Assembly: GCF_002946355.1 (NCBI RefSeq)
Contig: NZ_PKOZ01000007.1
Span: 97,765-161,764 of the forward strand
DNA length: 64,000 nt
Direction of reading: 5' to 3'
From: Pradoshia eiseniae
GTDB taxonomy: Bacteria > Bacillota > Bacilli > Bacillales > Pradoshiaceae
The position numbers and the translations under genes were made by a program. How positions within the stretch are numbered: position 1 is the stretch's first letter; each line of letters starts with the position of its first letter. Below, piece by piece: positions 44,207 through 53,691 of this stretch. Below the pieces are notes generated by a model. The model was not told the origin of the DNA, searched no databases, and was given only the letters and a program-made list of their open reading frames with translations.

Positions 44207-45961
44207 ATGAAGAAGATTATCAACAAACCTGAGAATCTTGTCACAGAAATGGGCTATGGACTTGTTTTGGCACATCCAGAACTGGAGTTTCTCAAAAAGG
44301 ATAAAATCATTAAGAAGAAAGCCATCAATGAAAATAAGGTCAGCCTCATTAGCGGCGGGGGCAGCGGGCATGAACCAGCCCATGCTGGCTTTGTCGGCAA
44401 GGGCATGCTTGATGCAGCCATTTGCGGAGATGTCTTTGCTTCACCTTCCCAAATCCAGGTATACCAAGGAATTAAGGCAGCAGCCGGCCAAAAAGGCGTA
44501 CTGATGATCATCAAGAATTACAGTGGTGACATGATGAATTTCAAAAACGGAGCAGCCTTGGCTGAAGAGGATGGCATCCAGGTGGAGTACGTCAAAGTGG
44601 CGGATGATATGGCTGTAGAGGATAGCCTCTATTCTGTTGGCCGTCGCGGTGTGGCTGGTACCGTTCTCGTTCATAAGATTGCCGGTGCGGCGGCAGAGGA
44701 AGGCAGAGACCTTATGCAAGTGAAGGAAGTTGCCGAGAAAGCTGCCGAAAATGTACGAAGCATCGGGGTTGCCCTTACATCCTGCACGGTCCCCGCGAAA
44801 GGAACCCCTACCTTCAGACTCGGTGAAGATGAAATAGAATATGGTGTCGGTATCCACGGCGAACCTGGAATCAAAAGAGATAAGATGATCTCAGCAGATG
44901 CCTTGGCTGAAAGAATGACCAATGACCTTTTGCGCGATTTAGGGATTGACGGAGACACAGATGAGCTTGCCATTCTCGTCAACGGATTTGGTGCAACTCC
45001 TCTGCAGGAGCTATACTTGCTCAACCATTCTGTCATTCGGGAATTGCATAAGCGCAATATCCAAGTGTACCGCACCTTTGTCGGCAACTATATGACAAGC
45101 ATTGATATGGCAGGCGCATCGCTTACATTCATGAAACTGGATGATGAACTGAAGAGCTTGCTATCTAGCGAGTGTTCTGCCCCAGCCTTTAAAGTGGATG
45201 GTCCTGTTGAACCTGTTGTTTACGTAGAAGACAATGATTCTTCTGATGAAACACTGGTATCTTTTGAGGCAATGACAAGTGAGGAACACGCGAAAATAAA
45301 GGCTGATGCGCTAAATCTTGATAATATGATTTACCTCATCGACAAAATGAGTGAGGTAATCATCAAAAACGAGGTACCATTCTGTGAGCTGGACTCACAC
45401 GCTGGTGATGGTGACTTCGGCATGAGTGTTGCCAAAGGCTTCAAGCAGCTTAAGCGCGAATGGAACACTATCCTTAACCAAGAGGATTTAACCATCGGAT
45501 CCTTCTTAGATGCATGCTCCATCATCATTATGGAATATTGCGGCGGCGCATCTGGCCCAATCTGGGGTTCAGCCTTCCGCGCGGCAGGCAAAGCGGCAGC
45601 TGGCAAGGAGCAATTAACAGTAGCGGAATTTGCCAATATGCTGCAGGCTGCCTTGAAGGGCATTCAGGCCACCGGGGAGCGCTCCTTTGGAAGAGGTGCA
45701 GTCGTTGGCGATAAAACTCTTGTCGATGCATTCGCTCCATGTGTCGATTCATGGATGGATTGTGCTGCAGCAAAAGAAGACTTCAAGACTGCTTTTGAAA
45801 AAGGTGCCGAGGCCGCAGTGAAAGGTGCCGAGGATACGAAGGATATTGTCGCCCGCATGGGACGCGCTGGCACGGTTGGAGACCGCAGCATCGGCCATCC
45901 CGATGCAGGTGCTCACGCCCTTGGGGTCATCTTCACGGAGCTGGCACGCAATTTACGATAA
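44207..45961 (+). CDS. Single-chain dihydroxyacetone kinase (DhaK-DhaL fusion)
   Basis: A 584-residue kinase making dihydroxyacetone phosphate. Residues 1-330 are the DhaK domain (SGGGSGHEPAHAGFVGKG; GVGIHGEPG with His217 that holds the substrate covalently). After an acidic linker, residues about 370-584 are the DhaL ATP domain with SHAGDGDFG (Asp residues binding Mg-nucleotide) and GGASGPIWG. A chain of both domains is the ATP-dependent type; no DhaM-type PTS protein is in the window. AGGAGGCGG precedes the ATG. Controlled by DhaS/DhaQ and probably CcpA. Confidence 0.92.
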   Translation: MKKIINKPENLVTEMGYGLVLAHPELEFLKKDKIIKKKAINENKVSLISGGGSGHEPAHAGFVGKGMLDAAICGDVFASPSQIQVYQGIKAAAGQKGVLMIIKNYSGDMMNFKNGAALAEEDGIQVEYVKVADDMAVEDSLYSVGRRGVAGTVLVHKIAGAAAEEGRDLMQVKEVAEKAAENVRSIGVALTSCTVPAKGTPTFRLGEDEIEYGVGIHGEPGIKRDKMISADALAERMTNDLLRDLGIDGDTDELAILVNGFGATPLQELYLLNHSVIRELHKRNIQVYRTFVGNYMTSIDMAGASLTFMKLDDELKSLLSSECSAPAFKVDGPVEPVVYVEDNDSSDETLVSFEAMTSEEHAKIKADALNLDNMIYLIDKMSEVIIKNEVPFCELDSHAGDGDFGMSVAKGFKQLKREWNTILNQEDLTIGSFLDACSIIIMEYCGGASGPIWGSAFRAAGKAAAGKEQLTVAEFANMLQAALKGIQATGERSFGRGAVVGDKTLVDAFAPCVDSWMDCAAAKEDFKTAFEKGAEAAVKGAEDTKDIVARMGRAGTVGDRSIGHPDAGAHALGVIFTELARNLR

Positions 45962-45971
45962 ATAAATGGAG

Positions 45972-46000
45972 AAAGACCGCTTATATTTGGCGGTCTTTTT
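45972..46000 (+). terminator. Terminator of the dihydroxyacetone kinase gene
   Basis: AAAGACCGC / GCGGTCTTT stem with a nine-base loop and T5. Confidence 0.9.
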
Positions 46001-46110
46001 ACTTGATATCTCAATCACCGCCGGGAAAGGAACCCTTAGAAGCAGGAAACATGGCATATAAAAGAGAATCTATTAAATGGATTTTAACAATTTCTACAAG
46101 GAGAGATACC

Positions 46111-46713
46111 ATGTTCCAGCAATGGCTAGGCAATCAGCTAAAACATCCTAAAGGCCCTCTTTCTAAATGGGTAGGAAAGTATATGCAAAAAGGCAATGAT
46201 GAGATTAATCTCTGGACTATAGATTTATTGGACCCAGGCGTTGATGAGGCGCTTTTAGAAGTTGGCATCGGGAATGGTGCTACTTTAAATCGAATTGCCT
46301 CAAGCAAAAAAGTCAGGAAGATATATGGAATAGATTTGTCAGAGGACATGATCAAGGAAGCAGTAAAGCTAAATAAAAAATTTATTGAGGATGGGATTAT
46401 GGAATTACAGCAAGGAAACGTCCTGTTCTTGCCTTATAAAGAATCCACCTTTGATACGGTCTTCTCCGTCCATACTATTTACTTTTGGACTGACATTGAT
46501 CGAGGCCTTTCAGAAATTCATAGAGTATTAAAATCAGGCGGAAAACTCTTTTTATCTATCACTGATAAATCCCAAATGGAACAGATGGAAAGAACGAAAG
46601 ACTTCCATTTAATCCATATAGAAGAGATTGAAAAACGGTTATCCAATCATTTGTTTCAACCAATCGAACTCCATCAAAAAGGGATGCATTGGTGCATAGA
46701 AGCTACTAAGTAA
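46111..46713 (+). CDS. Class I SAM-dependent methyltransferase (UbiE-like)
   Basis: A 200-residue methyltransferase with ALLEVGIGNGATLN (SAM loop), GIDLSEDMIKEA (acidic motif II) and TVFSVHTIYFWTD, similar to UbiE/Coq5-type enzymes. I start at ATG 46111, which follows AAGGAGAG; the frame extends 36 codons upstream without a ribosome site and through the terminator. A GNAT gene follows 20 bases later, probably cotranscribed. Substrate unknown. Confidence 0.8.
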   Translation: MFQQWLGNQLKHPKGPLSKWVGKYMQKGNDEINLWTIDLLDPGVDEALLEVGIGNGATLNRIASSKKVRKIYGIDLSEDMIKEAVKLNKKFIEDGIMELQQGNVLFLPYKESTFDTVFSVHTIYFWTDIDRGLSEIHRVLKSGGKLFLSITDKSQMEQMERTKDFHLIHIEEIEKRLSNHLFQPIELHQKGMHWCIEATK

Positions 46714-46733
46714 TAAAGAAAAGAGGCGCTAAA

Positions 46734-47198
46734 ATGAATGAATGGCTGATTAGAAAGGCCGGACTGAATGATGTTAATGCCCTGACTGAGTTAAGGATTG
46801 AACTACTTACCGCAGGAGGCGATGTAAATAGTCAAAATCATTCTAAGGTTTTTCAGGCAAACCAGCATTATTTCAAGAAGAAATTAGCTAATGGCGGTTT
46901 TTCTGCCTGGATAGCTGAGGTTCAGGGCAAAATGGCAGCCATGAGCGGTCTTGTCTTTTTCGAGAGACCTCCTCAAGGAGAAAATATCAGTGGATTAGAA
47001 GCCTACATAATGAATATGTATACCCTCCCAGAATATAGAGGACACGGTATTGCTCGGTCCTTATTAGAAAAATGTATTTCAGATTGCCGTATGCTAGGTG
47101 TAGGACGTATTTGGCTGCATTCAACACAAGATGGCTATCATCTATATAAGAAAATGGGTTTTAAGGACAAGGATTCAGAGATGGAGTTATTCTTATAA
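46734..47198 (+). CDS. GNAT-family N-acetyltransferase
   Basis: A 154-residue acetyltransferase with the acetyl-CoA loop (YRGHGIARSLLEKC) and the C-terminal beta-bulge region (LYKKMGFKDKDSEMEL). AGAGGCG precedes the ATG. Substrate unknown. Confidence 0.85.
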   Translation: MNEWLIRKAGLNDVNALTELRIELLTAGGDVNSQNHSKVFQANQHYFKKKLANGGFSAWIAEVQGKMAAMSGLVFFERPPQGENISGLEAYIMNMYTLPEYRGHGIARSLLEKCISDCRMLGVGRIWLHSTQDGYHLYKKMGFKDKDSEMELFL

Positions 47199-47252
47199 AA
47201 AGACCACAATAGCAGCTCTCCAATATCTCTTCGTAAAATACAGAAAATTCAA

Positions 47253-47281
47253 TTGACTTTTCCTCCCCACTGCGGTTTAAT
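47253..47281 (+). promoter_or_regulatory. Sigma-A promoter of the tyrS T-box transcript
   Basis: TTGACT and TTTAAT with 17 bases between, about 45 bp before the start of stem I. Confidence 0.6.
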
Positions 47282-47324
47282 TATTGTTAATATCTGCATA
47301 ACGAAGATTTGTTATTACATATCG

Positions 47325-47610
47325 GAGTATAAGAGTAAAAGCGTTGAAGAGAACGAGTAACTCTAAAAGGAACTTACAGAAAGCAGCCGGTTGCTGAGAG
47401 GCGCAAGGAAAAGTTAGAGTGAATACATCTCGGAGCTGCGTACCGAACGAACAGTAGGCTACGCCGGGGAAAGCATCCGTCATCATGGCAAGGGTATCGC
47501 ATTTTGGCCGTACCTATGGAGAAGAGTTGTGTGAGCAGCTCTTGAATAAAGGTGGTAACGCGTTTAGACACGCCCTTTAGGCTTTTTAGCCTAGAGGGCG
47601 TTTTTATTTT
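47325..47610 (+). promoter_or_regulatory. T-box leader, tyrosine (UAC) specifier
   Basis: A T-box riboswitch: stem I with AGAGAACGAGTAA near its start, specifier TAC at 47424-47426 inside GTGAATACATCTC, the conserved T-box AAGGTGGTAACGCG at 47549-47562, and a terminator CGCCCTTTAGGC / GCCTAGAGGGCG with T5 (47571-47606). Uncharged tRNA-Tyr should stabilise the antiterminator and allow tyrS transcription. Confidence 0.93.
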
Positions 47611-47664
47611 ACTCTTATAGAGCTTGCTATATTAATTCAATTAATATTACAAGGAGATGTTCGT

Positions 47665-48879
47665 ATGTTTTTAAAACCTGAGGAACAACTGGAAATCATC
47701 CAAAAAGGCGCAGAGACCATTGTCGACACAGCAGAGCTGCTCGCCAAGCTTGAGAAATCTTATAAGGAGCAGAAACCGCTGGTCATCAAGCTCGGCCTTG
47801 ATCCCTCTGCTCCAGACATTCATCTGGGGCACGCCGTCGTGCTCCGTAAAATCAAGCAAATGCAGGATTTAGGCCATCATGCCATTATCCTCATTGGCGA
47901 TTTCACCGGCCGAATTGGTGACCCGACCGGGAAGGCAAAGGGCCGTGTCGCTCTCAGTGATGAAGTTGTGAAGGAGAATGCGGAAACATATTGCGAGCAA
48001 ATTTTTAAGGTGCTTGATGAAAAGATGACAAGCGTGCAATTTAACAGTAAATGGCTGTCTAAACTGACCTTTGAAGAAGTGATTAAATTAGCCGCGACGA
48101 CATCTGTTGCCCGCATTTTGGAAAGGGATGATTTTCAAAATCGCTACCAAAACCAAGTACCTATCGGCATCCATGAATTTTTCTACCCGCTCATGCAGGC
48201 GTACGATTCCGTTGAATTGAACGCCGATATTGAACTTGGCGGCACAGACCAGACATTTAATATCCTCATGGGACGGACATTGCAAAAACATTTCGGCCAG
48301 GAAAAACAAATCGCCATCTTCATGCCGCTTTTAGAAGGATTAGACGGCAAGGAGAAAATGAGCAAGAGCCTGGGAAATTACATCGGGGTCAACGAAGCAC
48401 CAGAAGTAATGTTCAAGAAGATCATGGAGGTCCCGGATGAACTCATTATCAAATACTTCGAATTAGCGACTGATGAGCTTCCGAAACAAATTGAGGCCAT
48501 AAAGCTCCGCTTGGCGGAAGGCGAAAATCCTCGTGACATTAAAGTCGAACTTGCTGAAATTATCACTACCCTCTACCATGGCGAGCAAGAAATGAGGAAC
48601 GCGAAGCAATACTTCGAAACCGTCTTTCGCAAGAAACAGCTGCCAGACCAGGTTCCAAGCATTCAGCTGACAGATACCCAGGAATCCATAAGCCATATTA
48701 TCCCGCTCCTGATTAAGCATGAGCTGGTCAAAAGCAAGAGCGAATTCATCCGCTTGGTTAAACAAAACGGCGTCTCCCTTAATGGTGAAAAGCTGACAAC
48801 TGAGTGCCTGGATGATTCAATTAATAATGGCGATGTTATCCAGATCGGAAAGAAGAGGTTCGCGAAGCTAGTCAGATAA
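47665..48879 (+). CDS. tyrZ: Tyrosyl-tRNA synthetase, TyrZ type
   Basis: A 404-residue class I synthetase: HLGH (53-56) stands for HIGH and KMSKS is at 231-235; the C-terminal S4-like RNA-binding domain (residues about 340-404) follows. IGDFTGRIGDPTGK is the form seen in TyrZ (type 2) enzymes rather than the classical TyrS. AAGGAGAT precedes the ATG. T-box leader upstream and a terminator downstream. The genome may also carry a tyrS elsewhere; I cannot tell. Confidence 0.92.
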   Translation: MFLKPEEQLEIIQKGAETIVDTAELLAKLEKSYKEQKPLVIKLGLDPSAPDIHLGHAVVLRKIKQMQDLGHHAIILIGDFTGRIGDPTGKAKGRVALSDEVVKENAETYCEQIFKVLDEKMTSVQFNSKWLSKLTFEEVIKLAATTSVARILERDDFQNRYQNQVPIGIHEFFYPLMQAYDSVELNADIELGGTDQTFNILMGRTLQKHFGQEKQIAIFMPLLEGLDGKEKMSKSLGNYIGVNEAPEVMFKKIMEVPDELIIKYFELATDELPKQIEAIKLRLAEGENPRDIKVELAEIITTLYHGEQEMRNAKQYFETVFRKKQLPDQVPSIQLTDTQESISHIIPLLIKHELVKSKSEFIRLVKQNGVSLNGEKLTTECLDDSINNGDVIQIGKKRFAKLVR

Positions 48880-48888
48880 GTCATATAC

Positions 48889-48927
48889 AAGAGGCAAAAA
48901 AACACACAGTTTTCTGCCTCTTCTTTT
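48889..48927 (+). terminator. Terminator of the tyrosyl-tRNA synthetase gene
   Basis: AAGAGGCA / TGCCTCTT stem around an A/T-rich loop, followed by CTTTTG. Confidence 0.75.
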
Positions 48928-49024
48928 GAATAGAAATGAAACAATCAAACCGTTTTATTCGCTTGTAACAACCAAATTTTGTATAATTAAATCGTACACG
49001 ATATAATTTAATAGGAGGATTTGC

Positions 49025-49519
49025 ATGAAAACAGTCTATGATTTCCAAGTGAAGAAAACAGACGGATCGATGCAGCCACTGGATTTGTATGCAGGAAAAC
49101 CACTTTTAATTGTTAACACTGCCAGCAAATGCGGCTTGGCTCCCCAATTCAAAGGGCTGCAAGAATTGTATGAGAAATATCATGAAGACGGTTTTGAGGT
49201 CCTCGGATTTCCATGTGATCAGTTTAATAATCAAGAATACGACAATATTGAGGAGACCACACAGTTTTGCCAACTGAACTATGGGGTCAGCTTTCCCATG
49301 TTCGCGAAAATCAAGGTCAATGGAGATGAAGCGGACCCCCTCTTCCGTTACCTAACCCAGCAGCAAAAAGGCCTGCTCGGAAAGCAAATTAAATGGAATT
49401 TCACGAAATTCCTTATTAATGAAAAAGGTGAGGTTATCGAACGCTATGCTCCGACTACTGAGCCACAAAAGATTGAAGAAGATATTCGCAGCATCCTCGA
49501 GAAAACAAAAACCAGGTGA
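49025..49519 (+). CDS. bsaA: Glutathione peroxidase-family thiol peroxidase
   Basis: A 164-residue GPx-fold enzyme with NTASKCGLAPQF (peroxidatic Cys), LGFPCDQFNNQE (second Cys and conserved Gln/Asn) and a WNFTKFLI motif with the catalytic Trp/Asn. In Bacillus such proteins use thioredoxin-like reductants rather than glutathione. TAGGAGG precedes the ATG. Its stop overlaps the open frame of a MarR-type regulator that probably controls it. Confidence 0.92.
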   Translation: MKTVYDFQVKKTDGSMQPLDLYAGKPLLIVNTASKCGLAPQFKGLQELYEKYHEDGFEVLGFPCDQFNNQEYDNIEETTQFCQLNYGVSFPMFAKIKVNGDEADPLFRYLTQQQKGLLGKQIKWNFTKFLINEKGEVIERYAPTTEPQKIEEDIRSILEKTKTR

Positions 49520-49524
49520 ATGAC

Positions 49525-49962
49525 ATGAAAGATTTTTCAACATTACAGAAACAATTATGCTTCTCTCTTTATGAGGTCTCCGGGGAATTCACGAAACTGT
49601 ATTCCAAAGCCTTAAAGGAATTTGACCTAACCTACCCCCAATACTTAGTGCTGCTGAGCTTATGGGAAAAGGATCACGTCACGATGAAGGACCTTGGTGA
49701 ACAGCTGAACCTTGGTACAGGCACGTTGACTCCGATGATTTCACGGATGGAAGCGAGCGGATGGCTAAGAAGAGAGCGCTCGAGCTTAGACGAGCGCAAA
49801 GTGTTCATCTCCCTGGAGAGAAAAGCGAAGGACCAAAAACCGCTAATCTCCTCAAAGATTGAGACTATGATTGGCCATTGCCAAATTGATTTTGCGGAAT
49901 ATGAGATGCTTATGCAGCAGCTGGCCCAATTAAAGAAAAAGCTTGTGAAACAAACCTCTTGA
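49525..49962 (+). CDS. MarR-family regulator, OhrR-like
   Basis: A 145-residue winged-helix regulator. KQLCFSLYEVS near the N terminus has the single reactive Cys expected for OhrR-type peroxide sensors, and LGTGTLTPMISRMEASGWLRRERS is the recognition helix and wing. ATG 49525 follows AGGTG by six bases; a GTG three codons earlier overlaps the peroxidase stop. Cotranscription with a peroxidase fits redox sensing. Confidence 0.86.
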   Translation: MKDFSTLQKQLCFSLYEVSGEFTKLYSKALKEFDLTYPQYLVLLSLWEKDHVTMKDLGEQLNLGTGTLTPMISRMEASGWLRRERSSLDERKVFISLERKAKDQKPLISSKIETMIGHCQIDFAEYEMLMQQLAQLKKKLVKQTS

Positions 49963-49970
49963 TGAAAAAA

Positions 49971-50003
49971 GGAGGCTGATAATATAGTCAGCCTCCCTTT
50001 CTT
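49971..50003 (+). terminator. Terminator of the peroxidase-regulator operon
   Basis: GGAGGCTGA / TCAGCCTCC stem with an eight-base loop, followed by CTTTCTTTT. Confidence 0.85.
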
Positions 50004-50321
50004 TTATTCAGCACCTGTCACTTTTTCCTCCGGCAATACTTTCACGATAATAGTATCTTTCACAATAAAGGCGACTTCACCTGCGCATTCCTCATCGAAG
50101 GTGTCATAGATTCTCCCTGCGCTCTGTGTGCCTTTGGCAACCGTCTGATAATTATTGGCGACATAGCCTACCTTGCCAATGGTCTCAAGCTCAGCTTGGA
50201 TGGCTTCATCATCCTGCTTGTTATCATGATCTTTTCTGAGGATAATCCTTTGTCCGACTTTAAAAATCTCCGGACCAAAATAGTGGCCTACCCCGACGAT
50301 GGAGATATATTTTTCAGCCAT
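50004..50321 (-). CDS. HIRAN-domain protein
   Basis: A 105-residue protein that is essentially one HIRAN domain: GVGHYFGPEIFKVGQ, LRKDHDNKQDDEAI and YVANNYQTVAKG. HIRAN domains bind DNA ends or damaged DNA in eukaryotic helicases; stand-alone bacterial versions are common and uncharacterised. Start set at the ATG following GGGAGAGTG, six codons inside the longest frame. Confidence 0.8.
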   Translation of the reverse strand: MAEKYISIVGVGHYFGPEIFKVGQRIILRKDHDNKQDDEAIQAELETIGKVGYVANNYQTVAKGTQSAGRIYDTFDEECAGEVAFIVKDTIIVKVLPEEKVTGAE

Positions 50322-50393
50322 CTCACTCTCTCCCATCACTTTCTTTTGTCACTTTCTCTACTATATATATACGTTTTTCACTTATAAATTGTT

Positions 50394-51584
50394 TCAGGAA
50401 CCTTGATTGGATTTCAGCCACATTGTCGCAGAATGGGCATGCATGGCTGCGCCCGTTGGCAAGATAGCCTCATTGAATTCTACCTGAGGATGATGCATCG
50501 GATATCCATAATGAGAATCTTCTTCCTTTGTACCTGCTCCCAATAAAAAATAGACACTTGGGACCTTATATCCATATGAAGCAAAATCCTCAGAGCCCAT
50601 TCCCCCGCCTTCAAAGGAAATAACGGCTTTTTCACCGACGACCTCCTTCACATAGGAGGACAATTGATCAGCAAGTGCATCATCATTTTTCAATGGTGGA
50701 ACAGCGGCTACCACTTCAATCGCAGCTTCCCCTCTGAACATCTTTGCGGTTGTCGTAACAATATCCTCTAGTCTTTTATAAATAAAGTCCCCAAGCTCCA
50801 CGTCCAGGAAGCGAATCGTTCCCTCTAATACCGCCTGATCCGGTATCACATTATGTGTGCTGCCAGCCTGAAATTTGCCAACTGTAATGACGACAGATTG
50901 AGTCGCGGCTATCTCTCTTGCCATAATTTCATGCGTTGCGAGATAAATATGGGAAGCAATATTGATAGGATCCACACCTGTTTCTGGCATCGCTCCGTGA
51001 CACCCTACCCCCTTTACGGTAATCCGGAAAATGGTGCAGCCTGCAATGCTTGTCCCATGGCCGTAGAGCACTGTATTGGTAGGTGTTCCCGAATGAACGT
51101 GCAAGGCCATGGCTGCATCCACCTTTGGATTTTCAAGCACACCTGATTGAATCATTCGTTTGGCTCCTTTGAACCCTTCTTCATTTGGCTGGAAAATAAT
51201 CTTTACCGTTCCTTCAAGCTCATTTTCGTTCTCTTTTAACAGCTTTGCGGCCCCTAACAGCATGGCCGTATGGACATCATGGCCGCATGCATGCATCCTT
51301 CCATTTGTAGCTTTAAAGGAATAATCCGTCTCCTCGGTAATCGGGAGAGCATCCATGTCCGCGCGCAGTAAAAATGTCTTTCCTCCATCCTTTTTACCTG
51401 CTAAAGCAACAATTCCGCTATCACATATCTCCTGTGGGTCATAGCCAAATTCTCGTAACCGGTCCATCACGTATTTTGTCGTTTGCGGGAGATGATCACC
51501 AACCTCTGGATTTTGGTGAATATCCCTCCTGTATTTGATTATCTCTTCTTTCATGGCTTGTGCCTGCTCTAAATAATGATTCAT
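50394..51584 (-). CDS. M20D-family amidohydrolase (N-acyl amino acid hydrolase)
   Basis: A 396-residue di-metal peptidase-like enzyme: RRDIHQNPEVGD, ADMDALPITEE (active-site Asp), HACGHDVHTAMLLGA (metal Cys/His), FQPNEEGFKGAKRMI (catalytic Glu) and GMGSEDFASYG. This is the HipO/AmaA/YhaA type that removes N-acyl groups from amino acids. ATG 51584 is preceded by GGGAGG; the frame extends eleven codons upstream. Stands alone. Confidence 0.9.
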   Translation of the reverse strand: MNHYLEQAQAMKEEIIKYRRDIHQNPEVGDHLPQTTKYVMDRLREFGYDPQEICDSGIVALAGKKDGGKTFLLRADMDALPITEETDYSFKATNGRMHACGHDVHTAMLLGAAKLLKENENELEGTVKIIFQPNEEGFKGAKRMIQSGVLENPKVDAAMALHVHSGTPTNTVLYGHGTSIAGCTIFRITVKGVGCHGAMPETGVDPINIASHIYLATHEIMAREIAATQSVVITVGKFQAGSTHNVIPDQAVLEGTIRFLDVELGDFIYKRLEDIVTTTAKMFRGEAAIEVVAAVPPLKNDDALADQLSSYVKEVVGEKAVISFEGGGMGSEDFASYGYKVPSVYFLLGAGTKEEDSHYGYPMHHPQVEFNEAILPTGAAMHAHSATMWLKSNQGS

Positions 51585-51906
51585 ATATACCTCCCAGTTG
51601 TTTTTGCTCCTTCTCATAATTTTTACTTCACAGCGTTAGTTTATCCATCATTCGGTTGCGAACTTTGTCATATACGCCAATTACTGTTTGCTGTTAAGAA
51701 CAAGGACTTTCAATCCTAACTGAGTCTTTCTTACTCACATTTTCAGCCAACGATTAATATTTTGCTTGCTTCCTAATTCGTTTGTTCTCATCCTAAGCTC
51801 TCTTTTTGCACCTTCTTCATGTATGATTCACCATCCAGCATGTCAGATTGCTCATTTTACTTCAGTTTCCACTTTTTACATTATATGGAACAAGACTTTC
51901 TACCGC
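51585..51906. other. 322 bp of non-coding DNA before the bacillopeptidase remnant
   Basis: AT-rich, presumably the promoter of the leftward amidohydrolase and unrelated sequence up to the break point of the peptidase remnant. The rightward open frame covering part of it (from TTG 51766) has no ribosome site and its product resembles no protein family I know. Confidence 0.4.
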
Positions 51907-53625
51907 TCCTATGAACTTACGCATGCCACAGGCGAATATACAGTAAGAGCTGAAGCATACGGTTATCAATCACGTTCACAAACCGTGAATGTTGAGGATG
52001 AAGGTACGGCAATAGCCAACTTTACCCTCGAAGAGACACCACAAGGAACCGTCAGCGGCGTGGTTACTAATAGCAGCACGGGTGAACCAGTCGAAGGTGC
52101 CACCATCTATGTAGTTGAAGATGCTGCCATCACTCCGGTTACCACGAATGAGGACGGAGAATATACACTAACGGCTTATGAAGGAACCTATACACTGAAA
52201 ATTACTGCTCCTTCCTATTACAGCACGCAAACAACCGTCACGATTGAAGAAGGAGAACCAGCAACAGTGAACATTGACTTGCGCCCATTCATCGGATATG
52301 CCGGAGAAATCGGCTATGATGATGGTACAGCGGAAAATGCAAGAGCCTTCTATGATGCCGGAAACGGCTGGGCTGTGAAGATGTCCTTGAAAGAAGGGGA
52401 AGAACAAGCCATGGTAACAGGCGCCCTCCTCCGTTTCTGGGATACCACTTGGCCAGTTCCTGGAGGCACCGCATTTGATGTATCCGTTTATGATGCAAGC
52501 GGTACAGATGGCGCCCCTGGCAACAAACTTGCCGGTCCATTCAGCCATACAGCGCTTCGTGACGGCACTTGGACACATGTTGACCTTACAGAGCATGGTA
52601 TCATGGTTGAGGGTGACTTCTACATCCTGTACACGCAAACCTCGCCAAATCCAAACACTCCAGGACTTGGCACAGATGAAGATGGACCAAATGCAGGCCG
52701 AAGCTGGCAATATGTAGGCGGTGCCTGGTCCAAAGCGCCTGAAGCAGAAGGAAACTATATGATCCGCGCTACAGTCAATTATGAACTGCAAGTACCGGTG
52801 ATTACCTCTCCTGCTGATGGTTCTTATACAAACAAGGATAAAGTCACAGTCGAAGGTACCTCCTCCCCTGATACAACTATTGAGCTGTATAACAATGGCG
52901 AAGAGGCTACTGAAACTGAAACGAATGCGAGCGGAGTTTTCAGCGCAGAAGTAGAGCTTGAGGATGGGGCGAATGAACTGACAGCCAAAGCAACAACGGA
53001 TGTTGGTTCAACCGATGAATCGGAGCCAGTTACCGTCATTCTCGATCAGGCAAAACCTGAGCTTGAGATCACTTCACCTGAAAATGGCTCAAAATATAAT
53101 AAAGAAACCGTCACCGTGACAGGTACAGTTGCCGACGAGAATCTTGACTGGGTCAAGGTTAATGGCCAAACAGCCACAGTGAAGGATGGAACCTTCAGCA
53201 AGCGTATCATCCTTGATGAAGGCAGCAACCAAATCACGGTTCAAGCGAAAGACAAGGCAGGCAACAGCATTAAGAAAACCGTCACAATTGATGTGAAATA
53301 CACGGCTCCAACATTTGAGAACTTGATGCCTAATGAGGATAAAGAGCTTGAAAGCGGAGAATCAGTTAAAGTGGAATTTGATAGTGAAGAAGGACTTGAC
53401 GCTACTTTCTCTATCCTCCTTCCGCTTACGAATACAAGACAATCTGCCAATGCCATCGAATTGCCAATGCGCGAAACATCTCCAGGCCATTACGTCGGCT
53501 ACTACACAGCCACGAAGAATGTAACGGCAAATGGAGCGGCTGTTCAAGTAACGGCAACCGATGATTATGGCAATAAAACTGTCGAACGTGCTGAAGGTCT
53601 CCTTTACATCAACGCGGCGAAATAA
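51907..53625 (+). pseudogene. C-terminal remnant of a bacillopeptidase F-like S8 protease
   Basis: About 570 codons corresponding to the C-terminal modules of bacillopeptidase F: carboxypeptidase regulatory-like beta-sandwich repeats (GEYTVRAEAYGYQSR; GVVTNSSTGEPVEGATIYVV), a bacillopeptidase-type galactose-binding-like domain (YDDGTAENARAFYDAGNGWA), then Ig-like repeats (PVITSPADGSYTNKDKVTVEG; ITSPENGSKYNKETVTVTG). The signal peptide, propeptide and catalytic Asp/His/Ser domain are missing. Homology begins abruptly near SYELTHATGEYT after unrelated DNA. No secretion signal remains, so a surface function is unlikely; the frame itself is intact, so loss looks recent. Confidence 0.8.
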
Positions 53626-53632
53626 CGAAAAG

Positions 53633-53662
53633 AGGAGCGGGCGCCAGCGCCCGCTCCTTTGC
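53633..53662 (+). terminator. Terminator of the bacillopeptidase remnant
   Basis: Perfect AGGAGCGGGCGC / GCGCCCGCTCCT stem with a two-base centre and TTTGCTTTTTC following. It was preserved though the gene lost its 5' part. Confidence 0.88.
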
Positions 53663-53691
53663 TTTTTCATGAAGATATCATCATGAAAAAA

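Larger units (their letters stand above)
47199..47664. other. 466 bp leader region of tyrosyl-tRNA synthetase
   Basis: Contains the promoter (47253-47281), the T-box leader and its terminator, and the short segment to the tyrS start. No ORF. Confidence 0.7.

Noticed and set aside
44441..45087. Two leftward frames of 138 codons opposite the dihydroxyacetone kinase gene
   Set aside because: Shadow frames of a GC-rich conserved gene; no start signal or family resemblance.
52168..52791. 207-codon leftward open frame opposite the bacillopeptidase remnant
   Set aside because: It mirrors the coding periodicity of the rightward frame, has no ribosome site and encodes no recognisable protein.
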